In this document: one piece after another, positions 18,606-27,458 of the stretch
How the letters are laid out: the number at the start of each line of letters is the position of its first letter
Position numbering within the stretch: the first letter of the stretch is position 1
NCBI GenBank assembly: GCA_014649555.1
Contig: BMTG01000004.1
Span: forward strand, 310,001 to 374,000
Direction: 5' to 3'
DNA length: 64,000 nt
Source of the DNA: Streptomyces globisporus
Lineage (GTDB): Bacteria > Actinomycetota > Actinomycetes > Streptomycetales > Streptomycetaceae
Made by a program: the position numbers and the translations under genes
Notes under the pieces: generated by a model
Told to the model about the DNA's origin: nothing
What the model saw: only the letters and a program-made list of their open reading frames with translations
Database searches by the model: none

Positions 18606-18825
18606 CTCTGGTTCCTCCTGTGTGCTGTCGCTAGAGATTAGCCTGTGCCTCCGTCGCGGCCTCTGTCCGGCAGGGGCCCGCCTTCCTGGCCGGGCCGTGG
18701 GGGGCGCTTCGCGGGGCCGTGAAGGACCTGGTCGGTGTCGGTCCGGTCGCGTACGGTGAAGTCATCCGTCAAGCACTCCCCCAGGTGCGCCCTCCCCCGC
18801 CCCGTCCCACGAACAGGAGACCCTG

Positions 18826-19605
18826 GTGCCGGTCCTCCCTGGAGCCGAGCCGTTCCGCCACGAGGGCGGAGAGGTCGGCGTCCTCCTCTGCCATGGCTTC
18901 ACCGGATCCCCGCAGTCGCTGCGCCCCTGGGCCGACCATCTCGCCGAGCGCGGACTGACGGTCTCGCTGCCGCTGCTGCCGGGCCACGGCACCCGCTGGG
19001 AGGACATGGCGGCCACCGGCTGGCAGGACTGGTACGCGGAGGTGGACCGGGAGCTGCGGGTCCTCACGGAGAGGTGCGAGCAGGTCTTCGTCTTCGGCCT
19101 CTCCATGGGCGGCGCGCTGTCCCTGCGGCTCGCGGCCAAGCACGGGGACGCGATCAGCGGTCTGGTGCTGGTCAACCCGGCCAACAAGGTGCACGGCCTC
19201 TCGGCGTACGCGCTGCCGGTCGCCCGTCATCTGGTGCGGACGACGAAGGGCGTGGCCGACGACATCGCGCTGCCGGGCTCGCACGAGGTGGGGTACACCA
19301 AGGTGCCGCTGCACGCCGCGCACTCGCTGCGGAAGTTCTTCCGCCTGGTCGACGGGGAGCTGCCCCAGGTGACCCAGCCGGTGGTGGTGCTGCACAGCCC
19401 GCAGGACCATGTCGTGCCGCCCGCCGACAGCGCGCGGATCCTCAGCCGGATCTCCTCCACGGATGTTTCCGAGATCCTGCTGGAACAGAGCTACCACGTG
19501 GCGACGTTGGACCATGATGCGGAGCGGATCTTCGATGAGAGCTACCGGTTCATCGGCCGTCTCGCACCGAACGTCGGGATGAAGGGGAGCACGTCCGGTG
19601 GCTGA
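18826..19605 (+). CDS. Alpha/beta-hydrolase (carboxylesterase/lipase)
   Basis: A 259-residue cytosolic hydrolase resembling monoacylglycerol lipase/Est30-type carboxylesterases. It has the oxyanion segment LLCHGFTGSP, nucleophile Ser93 in FGLSMGGA, the acid in SPQDHVVPP and a catalytic His in SYHVATLDHD. GTG 18826 follows CAGGAGA. It is divergent from plsC, a lipid-related context, and its last 8 bases overlap the next gene, so the pair is translationally coupled. Confidence 0.85.
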   Translation: MPVLPGAEPFRHEGGEVGVLLCHGFTGSPQSLRPWADHLAERGLTVSLPLLPGHGTRWEDMAATGWQDWYAEVDRELRVLTERCEQVFVFGLSMGGALSLRLAAKHGDAISGLVLVNPANKVHGLSAYALPVARHLVRTTKGVADDIALPGSHEVGYTKVPLHAAHSLRKFFRLVDGELPQVTQPVVVLHSPQDHVVPPADSARILSRISSTDVSEILLEQSYHVATLDHDAERIFDESYRFIGRLAPNVGMKGSTSGG

Positions 19606-20293
19606 GCACGACGCGGAACGCACAGGAAGCGACGAGGAGCGCGAGCCGCGCCCCACGGAGCCGGCGGCCGTCCCGGAGGGGACGAAGCCGGGCGGGGCCG
19701 AGGGAGCGGAGCAGGAGCGGGCGATCGACGAGGACGCGGCATGGGCCGCGATCGTCGCGGGGTACGGGGAGGAGCCGCCGGACCCACCGGGCGCCAAGCC
19801 GTTCAAGTCCATCGAGGACCTGGCCCTGCTGGAGGACGACCAGCGCAATGTGACGGGGTCCGGCGACGGCTCGGCCGGGGACCCGGCGGACAAGGGGCCC
19901 GACAAGAGCCCCCCGAAGCCGCCGGAGAAGAAGGCGCTGGGCAGCTCGGTGGTCTTCGCGCCCGGCGTCGCCGGTCCGCGTGACTACGAACTGCCCGAGT
20001 CCAAGGACGACGGCATCGACGAGCCGGACGACGGGGACGAGGGGCACTTCGTGCCCCCGGAGCCGCCGCCGCTGCCGGAGGCCGACGTCACGGCGAAGTT
20101 CGCCTGGCTCGCGGTGATCGGCGGTCCGGTGCTGATGCTGATCGCGGTGCTGTTCCAGTGGGAGATGACGTGGTGGCTCACCACGCTCTGCATCGGCGGT
20201 TTCCTCGGCGGCTTCGCCACGCTGGTGGCCCGGATGCCGCATGACGACGATGACGACACCTACGGCGACCCGGGGCGCGGCGCGGTCGTGTAG
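19598..20293 (+). CDS. Acidic membrane-anchored protein
   Basis: A 231-residue protein of unknown function. The first about 160 residues are very rich in Glu, Asp, Pro and Gly and look disordered. Two adjacent helices follow (about 165-210, from FAWLAVIGG to LGGFATLVA), ending in an Asp-rich cytoplasmic tail. GTG 19598 overlaps the esterase stop by 8 bases. It is conserved in Streptomyces by gene order but I do not recognise a domain. Confidence 0.75.
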   Translation: MAEHDAERTGSDEEREPRPTEPAAVPEGTKPGGAEGAEQERAIDEDAAWAAIVAGYGEEPPDPPGAKPFKSIEDLALLEDDQRNVTGSGDGSAGDPADKGPDKSPPKPPEKKALGSSVVFAPGVAGPRDYELPESKDDGIDEPDDGDEGHFVPPEPPPLPEADVTAKFAWLAVIGGPVLMLIAVLFQWEMTWWLTTLCIGGFLGGFATLVARMPHDDDDDTYGDPGRGAVV

Positions 20294-20324
20294 GGGGTGT
20301 CCGGCGGATCAGGGCCGGACACCC
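20293..20324. terminator. Bidirectional terminator
   Basis: 12-base perfect arms (20293-20304 and 20313-20324, GGGGTGTCCGGC) with an 8-base loop, between two convergent genes and touching the stop codon of the first. Confidence 0.7.
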
Positions 20325-20330
20325 CGCGGC

Positions 20331-21086
20331 TCACTTCGCGGCAGGCACTCTGAGGGCGGCCAGGACCGGCAGATGGTCCGTGGCCGCCCTCAGGTCTTCC
20401 TCGCTCACCTCGGGCAGCCCGCTCGGCACCCCGCAGCCGAGCACCTCGATGCCCGGGGTCGCGAAGACGGCGTCGATGCGCTTACGGGGCTCGTCGGGCG
20501 GGAACGTCAGCTCGCCGCCCCACGGGGCGACGGCCCGGCAGTCCTGGAGCTCCCCGGCCAGCTGCCGGAACGCCTTCCCCGTCGGTACGTCGTTGAGGTC
20601 GCCGCCCGCCACCGCGTGCTCCACGCCCATCGAGGCCAGCTGTTCCAGCAGCCCGTCCGCCTGGGCGAGGCGTTCGTCGCGCTGGAGGCTCAGATGGCAG
20701 CTCAGCACGCCGAGCCGGGCCCCGGCGATCCGCACGACGGCGGTGGCGAAGCCCCGGCGGTGCAGGCCGGGGGTGAGGGGCAGCAGGACGTCCTCGGTGC
20801 GCTCGACCCTCGCCCGCAGCGAGCACAGCAGCAGGGGTCCGGCGGCGGTGGCCCCGCCGCTCAGCACCACCAGGTCGCTGTTCCTGGCGAGCCGGGCCGC
20901 GGCCTTGCGCCAGCGGAAGAAGCGCGGGGCCTCCTGGACGAGGACGAGATCGGGTGCGCAGGCGCGGATGACGCGGGCCAGGGCCGCGGTGTCGTCGTGC
21001 ATCGAGCGGACGTTGTAGCTCAGCACCCGGATCACGGCTGAACCGTCCGGCTCGGTACGGGAGTCGGGCAGGGGCGTCAGGACCAT
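20331..21086 (-). CDS. Endonuclease/exonuclease/phosphatase-family protein
   Basis: About 251 residues with the EEP fold shared by DNase I, exonuclease III and sphingomyelinase. Metal-site motifs are LSYNVRS, LVQEAP, GGDLNDVP, RIDAVFA and the final ATDHLPV. Substrate unknown. ATG 21086 is preferred to GTG 21095 because TATCGT ends seven bases before the ATG and there is no Shine-Dalgarno. It is convergent with the acidic membrane protein and downstream of glucokinase. Confidence 0.8.
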   Translation of the reverse strand: MVLTPLPDSRTEPDGSAVIRVLSYNVRSMHDDTAALARVIRACAPDLVLVQEAPRFFRWRKAAARLARNSDLVVLSGGATAAGPLLLCSLRARVERTEDVLLPLTPGLHRRGFATAVVRIAGARLGVLSCHLSLQRDERLAQADGLLEQLASMGVEHAVAGGDLNDVPTGKAFRQLAGELQDCRAVAPWGGELTFPPDEPRKRIDAVFATPGIEVLGCGVPSGLPEVSEEDLRAATDHLPVLAALRVPAAK

Positions 21087-21165
21087 GCGGGCCACGATAC
21101 GGCGGACGCCCGCCGCTGCCCCGGAGGGCGGCGGCGGGCGTCCGATGCGTCGTGCCGTACGGGAC

Positions 21166-22107
21166 TCAGCCCTGGCGGGCCAGGTCGGCCGCGCCCACGA
21201 GCCCTGCCTTGCCGCCGAGTTGGGCGGCGAGCACCTGGGCGTGCGGGCGCCACTCGCCGCCGATCAGCCAGCGCCGGAACGACTTGCGGATCGGGTCGAG
21301 GACGAGCTCGCCCTCGTCCGACACACCGCCGCCGACGATGAACGCGGACGGGTCGAACAGCGAGGCGAGGTCGGCCAGCCCGGCTCCGGCCCAGCGGGCC
21401 AGCTCACGGAACGAGTCGATGGCCACCGGGTCGCCCTGGCGGGCGGCCGCGCTGATGTGCTTGCCCTCGATGCCGTCCACCGAGCCGTCGCCGAGGCCGA
21501 GCAGTATGGCGGCGTTCTCGGGGGTGGCGTTGGCGCGCTGCTTGGCGTACCGCACGAGGGCCCGGCCGGAGGCGTACTGCTCCCAGCAGCCCTGGCTGCC
21601 GCAGCCGCAGAGCAGACCGTCCGGGACGACCCGGATGTGGCCGAACTCGGCGGCCACGCCGAAGCGTCCGCGGCGCAGCTTGTTGCCGATGATGATGCCG
21701 CCGCCGAGGCCGGTGCCGAGCGTGATGCAGATGACGTCGTCGTGGCCCTGGCCGGCCCCGAAGCGGTATTCGCCCCAGGCCGCGGCGTTGGCGTCGTTCT
21801 CGACGACGACGGGCAGGCCGACGCGCTGCTCGACCTTGTCCTTGAGCGGCTCGTGGCGCCAGTTGATGTTCGGTGCGAAGAGGACGGTGGCGCGCTTGTC
21901 GTCGACGTAACCGGCGGCGCCGATGCCGACGGCCTCCACGTCGTGACCCTCGCTCGCCCCGGCGACCGCCGCGCAGATCGCGTCGACGATGCCTTCGGCC
22001 GTCGGCGGGGTCGCCACCTTGAACGTCGAGAGGATCCGGCCCTCTTCGTCGACCACTCCAGCCGCGATCTTCGTGCCGCCGATATCGACGCCGATGGTGA
22101 GTCCCAT
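21166..22107 (-). CDS. glkA: ROK-family glucokinase
   Basis: A 313-residue glucokinase that phosphorylates glucose with ATP. It has GVDIGGTK (6-13) for phosphate binding, catalytic Asp105 in ENDAN, GTGLGGG, and the ROK zinc site His157 plus CGCGSQGC (Cys167, Cys169, Cys174). In S. coelicolor GlkA is also needed for glucose repression (knowledge). GAGGGA is just upstream of the ATG. The DUF5304 gene precedes it on the same strand, as in S. coelicolor where SCO2127 and glkA are linked. Confidence 0.93.
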   Translation of the reverse strand: MGLTIGVDIGGTKIAAGVVDEEGRILSTFKVATPPTAEGIVDAICAAVAGASEGHDVEAVGIGAAGYVDDKRATVLFAPNINWRHEPLKDKVEQRVGLPVVVENDANAAAWGEYRFGAGQGHDDVICITLGTGLGGGIIIGNKLRRGRFGVAAEFGHIRVVPDGLLCGCGSQGCWEQYASGRALVRYAKQRANATPENAAILLGLGDGSVDGIEGKHISAAARQGDPVAIDSFRELARWAGAGLADLASLFDPSAFIVGGGVSDEGELVLDPIRKSFRRWLIGGEWRPHAQVLAAQLGGKAGLVGAADLARQG

Positions 22108-22182
22108 GAATCCCTCAGTTTCGGTCGAGCCCCGCTAAGGGCAACCGTACCCGAGGCCGCGCCCGGTACCGGCCGGAGCCGG

Positions 22183-22650
22183 TCAGTCCAGGTCGATGCG
22201 TTCGGTGCCGGAAGGGCCCTCGTCCCGGGGGTCGGACGGGTCGTCGGCGGCCTTCTTCGAGGGGCCCGCGGTGCCCGAGGCGCCCTCGGTGGTGCGGGTC
22301 CAGCGGCTCTCCTGGCCCTCCACCGCGGAGCGGTAGGCGGCGAGCAGCTCGTTGCCCGCGGCGGCGAGGTGGTCGAAGACCTGGGGGTTGCGCTCGATGA
22401 CCGGTTCCACGGCGGACTTCGCCTGCCGGATGGCCTGCTGGACCGCGGGGGCGGCGACGCCGAACAGCGGGGTCTGGAGCGAGGAGACCTTGTCGGCGAC
22501 GGCGTCGACCAGCTTGCGCAGCTCCTCGGCGGCGGATCCGGGCGGCGGGCCGTACTCCGCGCGGCGGCGGGCCTTCTCGGCCGCGAGGTCCTCGGCGCAG
22601 GCGTCGGCCCACGCGTCGCCGTCGACGGGACGATCGGTGGCTTCACTCAT
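22183..22650 (-). CDS. DUF5304 protein (SCO2127-like)
   Basis: A 155-residue soluble protein without catalytic motifs: an acidic start, a helical core (about 40-110, with LVDAVADKVSSLQTP and QAKSAVEPV), and a disordered charged tail. GGAG lies six bases upstream of the ATG. It precedes glkA with a 75-base gap. From memory, the S. coelicolor counterpart SCO2127 influences glkA and glucose permease expression; nothing in the sequence explains how. Confidence 0.75.
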   Translation of the reverse strand: MSEATDRPVDGDAWADACAEDLAAEKARRRAEYGPPPGSAAEELRKLVDAVADKVSSLQTPLFGVAAPAVQQAIRQAKSAVEPVIERNPQVFDHLAAAGNELLAAYRSAVEGQESRWTRTTEGASGTAGPSKKAADDPSDPRDEGPSGTERIDLD

Positions 22651-22732
22651 GGCGGACTCCTGCGACGCGGGCGGCCGACGGTCGGCCTGCGGTTCACGTA
22701 CTACCGACGTTACCCGAATGGCCGCAGGGCGT

Positions 22733-23920
22733 TCAGGAGGTGCGCGGCCACAGGGCCGGGTCCGGCGTGAACCGCACCCGCAGCACCCCGTCGGCCAGGG
22801 CCGCGCCGGAGACGGTGCAGCGGCGCAGCGCGGAGGCGATCCGCACGATCCGGTGGAAGGGGCCGACGGTCAGGAGCAGTTCGTCGCCCCGGCGGACCAG
22901 GCGCAGGTCCTCCTTGGCGGCCCCGGGCAGCGGCAGGCACCAGGTGATGGTCGTGGCCCCGTCGTCCGCGTCCTGCTCCTCCTCGGTCCACCAGGGGTCG
23001 CCGGCCCGGCCGGGGGTCCGGTCGTCGGGGGCGGGGATCTCCAGCGCGACCAGGTCGTCCACGCCCTCGGGGTCCCGGCCCAGGTGGGCGGCCTCGTGCA
23101 CGGGGAGGTCGGGGGCCACGTCCTGGTGCCAGTGGTCCAGGCACTTCTCCTGCTGGGCGGCGAGCGCGGCGAACCACGGGTCCGAGGAGTGCCGGGGCAG
23201 CACCCGGGAGGCGACCAGCAGATCGGCGCGCAGTCCGTGCAGGGCGAGGCCGGTCCGGGCGGTGCGCAGGGCGTCCTCGGCGGCCGGGCCCGGCTCGGCG
23301 ACCAGCCGGAGCGTGGTGGCCCCGTCCTCGATGAGGGCCTGGACGGCGGCCAGCTCCTCGTCCTTGCGGGCGGCGGCCTCGTACAGCCACTGGGCGGGCA
23401 TCGGGACCCCGGCCAGCTGGGCGAGGACGGGGCGCAGGGCGCGGGCGGCCTGGCGTTCGGCGGGGAGCAGCCGGCGCAGGTAGCGGCGCAGCTGTTCGGG
23501 GAGGGCGAGCAGGGCGAGGGCCTCGGTCAGCGGCGGGAGGTCGACGACGAGGGTGTCGTACCCGGACAGGTCGCCCTCGGCGGCGCGGCGCAGCGTGTGC
23601 AGCAGGGCGAGCTGGGGGGAACCGGGGAGTTCGGTGAGCTCCTCGCCGTCGAGCCGGCCCGCGCCGAGCAGGTCCAGGACGCCGGAGGCACGGCTCTGCA
23701 GCTCGGTGAGTTCGGCGCGGAAGTGCTCGCCGGAGTCGATGCGGACGTGGTCGAGGCGGTCGGTGACCGGGGTGGGTCCGGTGGCGGCCGGGAAGCCGGG
23801 TATGGCCTCGGCGGAGAGCAGCAGGGTGCGGTCGCCGCGGTCGGCGGCGGCCAGTGCGGTGGCCGCAGCTACGGTGGTACGGCCCGCGCCGCCGGGGCCG
23901 GTGACCAGGACCGTACGCAT
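22733..23920 (-). CDS. ArsA-like ATPase with HSP20-like C-terminal domain
   Basis: A 395-residue member of the ArsA/GET3-related family (Rv2184c-like by position). The first 300 residues are a SIMIBI P-loop domain whose loop reads GPGGAGRTT (8-16), where canonical ArsA has GKGGVGKTT: the signature Lys is Pro9 and the P-loop Lys is Arg14. VVDLPP is the switch region. The last about 70 residues (TTITWCLPLPG to LRVRFTP) form the ArsA_HSP20 beta domain. Its start lies 5 bases after the stop of the SRPBCC gene, so both form an operon. No arsenic genes are near; it may act as a chaperone-like targeting factor. Confidence 0.82.
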   Translation of the reverse strand: MRTVLVTGPGGAGRTTVAAATALAAADRGDRTLLLSAEAIPGFPAATGPTPVTDRLDHVRIDSGEHFRAELTELQSRASGVLDLLGAGRLDGEELTELPGSPQLALLHTLRRAAEGDLSGYDTLVVDLPPLTEALALLALPEQLRRYLRRLLPAERQAARALRPVLAQLAGVPMPAQWLYEAAARKDEELAAVQALIEDGATTLRLVAEPGPAAEDALRTARTGLALHGLRADLLVASRVLPRHSSDPWFAALAAQQEKCLDHWHQDVAPDLPVHEAAHLGRDPEGVDDLVALEIPAPDDRTPGRAGDPWWTEEEQDADDGATTITWCLPLPGAAKEDLRLVRRGDELLLTVGPFHRIVRIASALRRCTVSGAALADGVLRVRFTPDPALWPRTS

Positions 23921-23925
23921 GTCGC

Positions 23926-24375
23926 TCAGGCCTGGGGGGCGGACTCGACGCGCTTCTTCAGACCGGCGAGGGCGCGGTCGATGATGACCTTCTCGGCCTT
24001 GCGCTTGATCATGCCGAGCAGCGGGATCTTGACGTCGACGGCAAGCCGGTAGGTGACCTCGGTGCGCTCGCCGCCGGCGAGGGGGGTGAGGGCGTAGGTG
24101 CCGTCCAGGGAGCGCAGCATCTGGGACTTGACGAGGCTCCAGCTGACCTCGTTCTCACCGGTCCAGGTGTAGGCGAGGACGTGGTCGTCCTTGATCGCCC
24201 CGGCGTCCAGGACGAGGCGGACCTGCTCGGCGCGGCCCTGGTCGTCGGTGGAGAGGACCTCGGCCTCCTTGACCTCGCCGGTCCACTCCGGGTAGCGGGC
24301 GAAGTCGGCGATCACGCCCATGACGTCGGCCGGTGCCGCCTCGATCGTGATGCTCGAGCTGGTGTGTTCAGCCAT
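23926..24375 (-). CDS. SRPBCC (START/cyclase-like) lipid-binding protein
   Basis: A 149-residue START-like protein with the helix-grip fold used to bind lipids or hydrophobic ligands. The N-terminus reads SSSITIEAAPADVMGVIADF, with YPEWTGEVKEAEVL next and a long C-terminal helix (KAEKVIIDRALAGLKKRV). It belongs to the same group as mycobacterial Rv2185c and is always found with the ArsA-like gene there (from memory), which follows here after 5 bases. GGAGGG is 8 bases before the ATG. Ligand unknown. Confidence 0.85.
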   Translation of the reverse strand: MAEHTSSSITIEAAPADVMGVIADFARYPEWTGEVKEAEVLSTDDQGRAEQVRLVLDAGAIKDDHVLAYTWTGENEVSWSLVKSQMLRSLDGTYALTPLAGGERTEVTYRLAVDVKIPLLGMIKRKAEKVIIDRALAGLKKRVESAPQA

Positions 24376-24448
24376 CGCCGTGGCCCTCCAGTGCGGTGAT
24401 ACCGGTCGCTGTCGGCAGGAGCCTGCCGCTGTGCAGGCTATCGCGTGC

Positions 24449-24474
24449 CCGGGGCGCTCCGGTCCACGCCCCGG
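24449..24474. terminator. Hairpin downstream of the metallophosphoesterase gene
   Basis: CCGGGGCG (24449-24456) and CGCCCCGG (24467-24474), 8-base arms with a 10-base loop, just past the stop at 24485. Confidence 0.45.
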
Positions 24475-24484
24475 CCGCCCGCGC

Positions 24485-25291
24485 TCACCAGGTCAGCGCC
24501 CAGGGCGTTCCGGTCGAGGCGAAGTGGCCGACGTTGACGCACTCGGTGGTACCGATGCGCATCCGGCGGACCAACGGCTGGTGAACATGGCCGAAAAGCG
24601 CGTATCGGGGGCGGGTGGTGCGGATCGCCTCCAGCAGGGCGGTGCTGCCGCGTTCGAAGCGGCGGGCGACGGTGTCGTAGGTCAGCTCGGGGACCTCGGG
24701 CGGGATGTGCGAGCAGAGGACGTCGACGGGGCCGAGCGCCTCGACCTTGGCGGCGTACTCCTCGTCGCTGATCTCGTACGGGGTGTTCATCGGGGTCTTG
24801 AGGCCGCCGCCGACGAAGCCGAAGACCCGGCAGCCGATCTCGACGCGTTCGCCGTCGAGCACGGTGATGCCGGGGTGGGCGTACTCGGGCCAGAGGGTGG
24901 GGACGTCGACGTTGCCGTAGGTGGCGTACGTCGGAGTGGGGAAGGCCGCGAAGAGTTCGGCGTACTGCTTGCGTACCGCGCCGAGGATCTCGGTGTTGCG
25001 GTCGCGGCCGGCCCACAGCTCGCGGCCGAAGGCGCGGGCCTCGTCGTAGCGGCGGGCGGTGCGCAGGGCGACGATGCGGTCGGCGTTCTCCCTGCCGAAC
25101 AGGTCGGGGAAGATGCCGCGCGAGTGGTCGGCGTAGTCGAGGAAGAGCACCAGGTCACCGAGGCAGATCAGCGCGTCGGCGCCGTCCCCCGCGCGGGCCA
25201 GGGCCTCGGTGTTGCCGTGCACGTCGCTGACCACGTGGATCCGGGTCGGCCTGGTGGCCGGGTCCCGGCTGTCCGGTTCGCTGCCTCGCAT
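24485..25291 (-). CDS. Calcineurin-like metallophosphoesterase
   Basis: A 268-residue phosphoesterase with the full dimetal motif set: VSDVHGN, CLGDLV, YGNVD, CSHIPPE and GHVHQP. The target (phosphoprotein, nucleotide or phospholipid) is not deducible. The N-terminal 16 residues are charged and probably disordered. TAGGGT (minus strand, 25298-25303) is six bases from the ATG, pointing to a leaderless mRNA. It is divergent from the acyl-CoA synthetase gene. Confidence 0.85.
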   Translation of the reverse strand: MRGSEPDSRDPATRPTRIHVVSDVHGNTEALARAGDGADALICLGDLVLFLDYADHSRGIFPDLFGRENADRIVALRTARRYDEARAFGRELWAGRDRNTEILGAVRKQYAELFAAFPTPTYATYGNVDVPTLWPEYAHPGITVLDGERVEIGCRVFGFVGGGLKTPMNTPYEISDEEYAAKVEALGPVDVLCSHIPPEVPELTYDTVARRFERGSTALLEAIRTTRPRYALFGHVHQPLVRRMRIGTTECVNVGHFASTGTPWALTW

Positions 25292-25303
25292 GCGATCACC
25301 CTA
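25292..25303 (-). promoter_or_regulatory. -10 box for leaderless metallophosphoesterase gene
   Basis: TAGGGT followed by GATCGC and the ATG at 25291. The rest of the 278-base divergent region up to 25569 must hold the promoter of the acyl-CoA synthetase gene; I could not assign its boxes with confidence. Confidence 0.5.
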
Positions 25304-25569
25304 GAGTGCCCCTTCGGTCCCGGGTAGACCGTCCGGACCTGCGGTTACTTCCACGTCGGGACGGCGGTGGACTACTGTGCGCGAAAGGGCCATTTGTATG
25401 TGTGATGCATAAGACATCTGGCCGGAACCCCCTATCCGGAACCGAGTACCGGTGGGTAACGTCCGGGCAGTCCAGTCGTGCTCACCCCACTGAGCACCCG
25501 CCAATCTTGGACCGCAGCCGGTGCGTCACACAGAGCCGTGGCACCGGAGCCCGATGAGGAGCAGCAGTC

Positions 25570-27366
25570 TTGCGCGAGTTCAGCCTTCCGGCCCTGTACG
25601 AGGTCCCGACGGACGGCAACCTGACGGATCTCATCCGCCGCAATGCCGCTCAGCATCCCGAAGTCGCGGTGATGAGCCGCAAGGTGGCCGGCGTCTGGAC
25701 GGACGTCAGCGCCACCCAGTTCCTGGCCGAGGTGAGAGCCGCCGCCAAAGGGCTGATCGCCTCGGGTGTGCAGCCCGGCGACCGGGTCGCCCTGATGTCG
25801 CGCACCCGTTTCGAGTGGGTGCTGCTGGACTTCGCGATCTGGAGCGCGGGCGCGGTGACCGTGCCGGTGTACGAGACCAGCTCCGCCGAGCAGGTGCAGT
25901 GGATCCTCGGTGACTCCGGGGCGGTGGCGGTGCTCGTGGAGAGCGACGCGCACGCCGCCGCCGTGGCCTCCGTACGGGACGCCCTGCCGGAGCTGGCGCA
26001 TGTCTGGCAGATCGACGCGGGCGCCGTGGAGGCGCTCGGCAAGGCGGGTGCCGAGGTCTCGGACGAGACCATGGACCTGCGGATGGTCAGCGCCAAGGCG
26101 GACGACCCGGCGACCATCGTCTACACCTCGGGCACCACGGGCCGCCCCAAGGGCTGTGTGCTCACCCACCGCAGCTTCTTCGCGGAGTGCGGCAACGTGG
26201 TGGAGCGGCTGAAGCCGCTGTTCCGTACGGGCGAGTGCTCGGTGCTGCTGTTCCTGCCCGCCGCGCACGTCTTCGGCCGGCTGGTCGAGGTGGCCTCGGT
26301 GATGGCCCCGATCAAGCTCGGCTGCGTCCCGGACATCAAGAACCTGACCGACGAGCTGGCCTCGTTCCGGCCGACGCTGATCCTGGGTGTGCCCCGGGTC
26401 TTCGAGAAGGTCTACAACGCGGCCCGCGCCAAGGCGCAGGCGGACGGCAAGGGCAAGATCTTCGACCGGGCCGCCGACACGGCGATCGCCTACAGCCGGG
26501 CGCTGTCCACCCCGCAGGGCCCGACGCTGGGTCTGAAGCTCAAGCACAAGCTCTTCGACAAGCTGGTCTTCGGCAAGCTCCGCGCGGTGCTCGGCGGCCG
26601 GGGCGAGTACGCGATCTCCGGCGGCGCACCGCTGGGCGAGCGGCTCGGCCACTTCTACCGGGGCATCGGCTTCACGGTCCTGGAGGGCTACGGCCTGACC
26701 GAGTCGTGCGCGGCCACCGCGTTCAACCCGTGGGACCGGCCGAAGATCGGTACGGTCGGCCAGCCGCTGCCCGGTTCGGTCGTGCGGATCGCGGACGACG
26801 GCGAGGTGCTGCTGCACGGCGAGCACCTGTTCACCGGTTACTGGAACAACGAGGCGGCCTCCGCCGAGGCGCTGGCCGACGGCTGGTTCCACACCGGGGA
26901 CATCGGCACGCTCGACGAGGACGGCTACCTCGCGATCACCGGCCGGAAGAAGGAGATCATCGTGACGGCGGGCGGCAAGAACGTCGCCCCGGCCGTCATC
27001 GAGGACCGGATCCGCGCGCACGCCCTGGTCGCCGAGTGCATGGTGGTCGGCGACGGCCGCCCGTTCGTCGGCGCGCTGGTCACCCTGGACGAGGAGTTCC
27101 TGGGCCGCTGGGCCGAGGAGAACGGCAAGCCGGCCGGCTCGACGGCCCTGTCGCTGCGGGATGACGCGGAGCTGCTGGCCGAGGTGCAGCGGGCGGTGGA
27201 CGACGGGAACGCGGCGGTCTCCAAGGCGGAGTCGGTGCGCAAGTTCCGTATCCTGCCGACCCAGTTCACCGAGGAGGCGGGCCACATCACCCCGTCGCTG
27301 AAGCTGAAGCGGAACGTGGTGGCGAAGGACTTCGCGGACGAGGTGGAGTCGATCTACCGCGCCTGA
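25570..27366 (+). CDS. fadD15: Long-chain fatty acid-CoA ligase
   Basis: A 598-residue AMP-forming ligase that activates long-chain fatty acids to acyl-CoA. The P-loop IVYTSGTTGRPKG, EGYGLTESCA, GWFHTGDIG and the catalytic-lysine region GRKKEIIVTAGGKNVAP are complete. The start is TTG 25570, eight bases after GAGGAG; the overlapping ATG at 25555 is out of frame. It sits in the same order as mycobacterial fadD15, upstream of a GT4 mannosyltransferase-like gene. A very long palindrome follows its stop. Confidence 0.92.
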   Translation: MREFSLPALYEVPTDGNLTDLIRRNAAQHPEVAVMSRKVAGVWTDVSATQFLAEVRAAAKGLIASGVQPGDRVALMSRTRFEWVLLDFAIWSAGAVTVPVYETSSAEQVQWILGDSGAVAVLVESDAHAAAVASVRDALPELAHVWQIDAGAVEALGKAGAEVSDETMDLRMVSAKADDPATIVYTSGTTGRPKGCVLTHRSFFAECGNVVERLKPLFRTGECSVLLFLPAAHVFGRLVEVASVMAPIKLGCVPDIKNLTDELASFRPTLILGVPRVFEKVYNAARAKAQADGKGKIFDRAADTAIAYSRALSTPQGPTLGLKLKHKLFDKLVFGKLRAVLGGRGEYAISGGAPLGERLGHFYRGIGFTVLEGYGLTESCAATAFNPWDRPKIGTVGQPLPGSVVRIADDGEVLLHGEHLFTGYWNNEAASAEALADGWFHTGDIGTLDEDGYLAITGRKKEIIVTAGGKNVAPAVIEDRIRAHALVAECMVVGDGRPFVGALVTLDEEFLGRWAEENGKPAGSTALSLRDDAELLAEVQRAVDDGNAAVSKAESVRKFRILPTQFTEEAGHITPSLKLKRNVVAKDFADEVESIYRA

Positions 27367-27380
27367 GAGTGCCTGAGGAT

Positions 27381-27430
27381 TACGGCGAAGGGGCCCGCGC
27401 TTGTCGACAAGCGCGGGCCCCTTCGCCGTA
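27381..27430. terminator. 50-base perfect palindrome, bidirectional terminator
   Basis: Positions 27381-27405 are exactly the reverse complement of 27406-27430, centred on GTCGAC, with no unpaired base. It lies between the convergent stops at 27366 and 27459 and can serve both genes. Confidence 0.75.
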
Positions 27431-27458
27431 CGTACGGTCCTCTGCGTCGTCCGTACGG

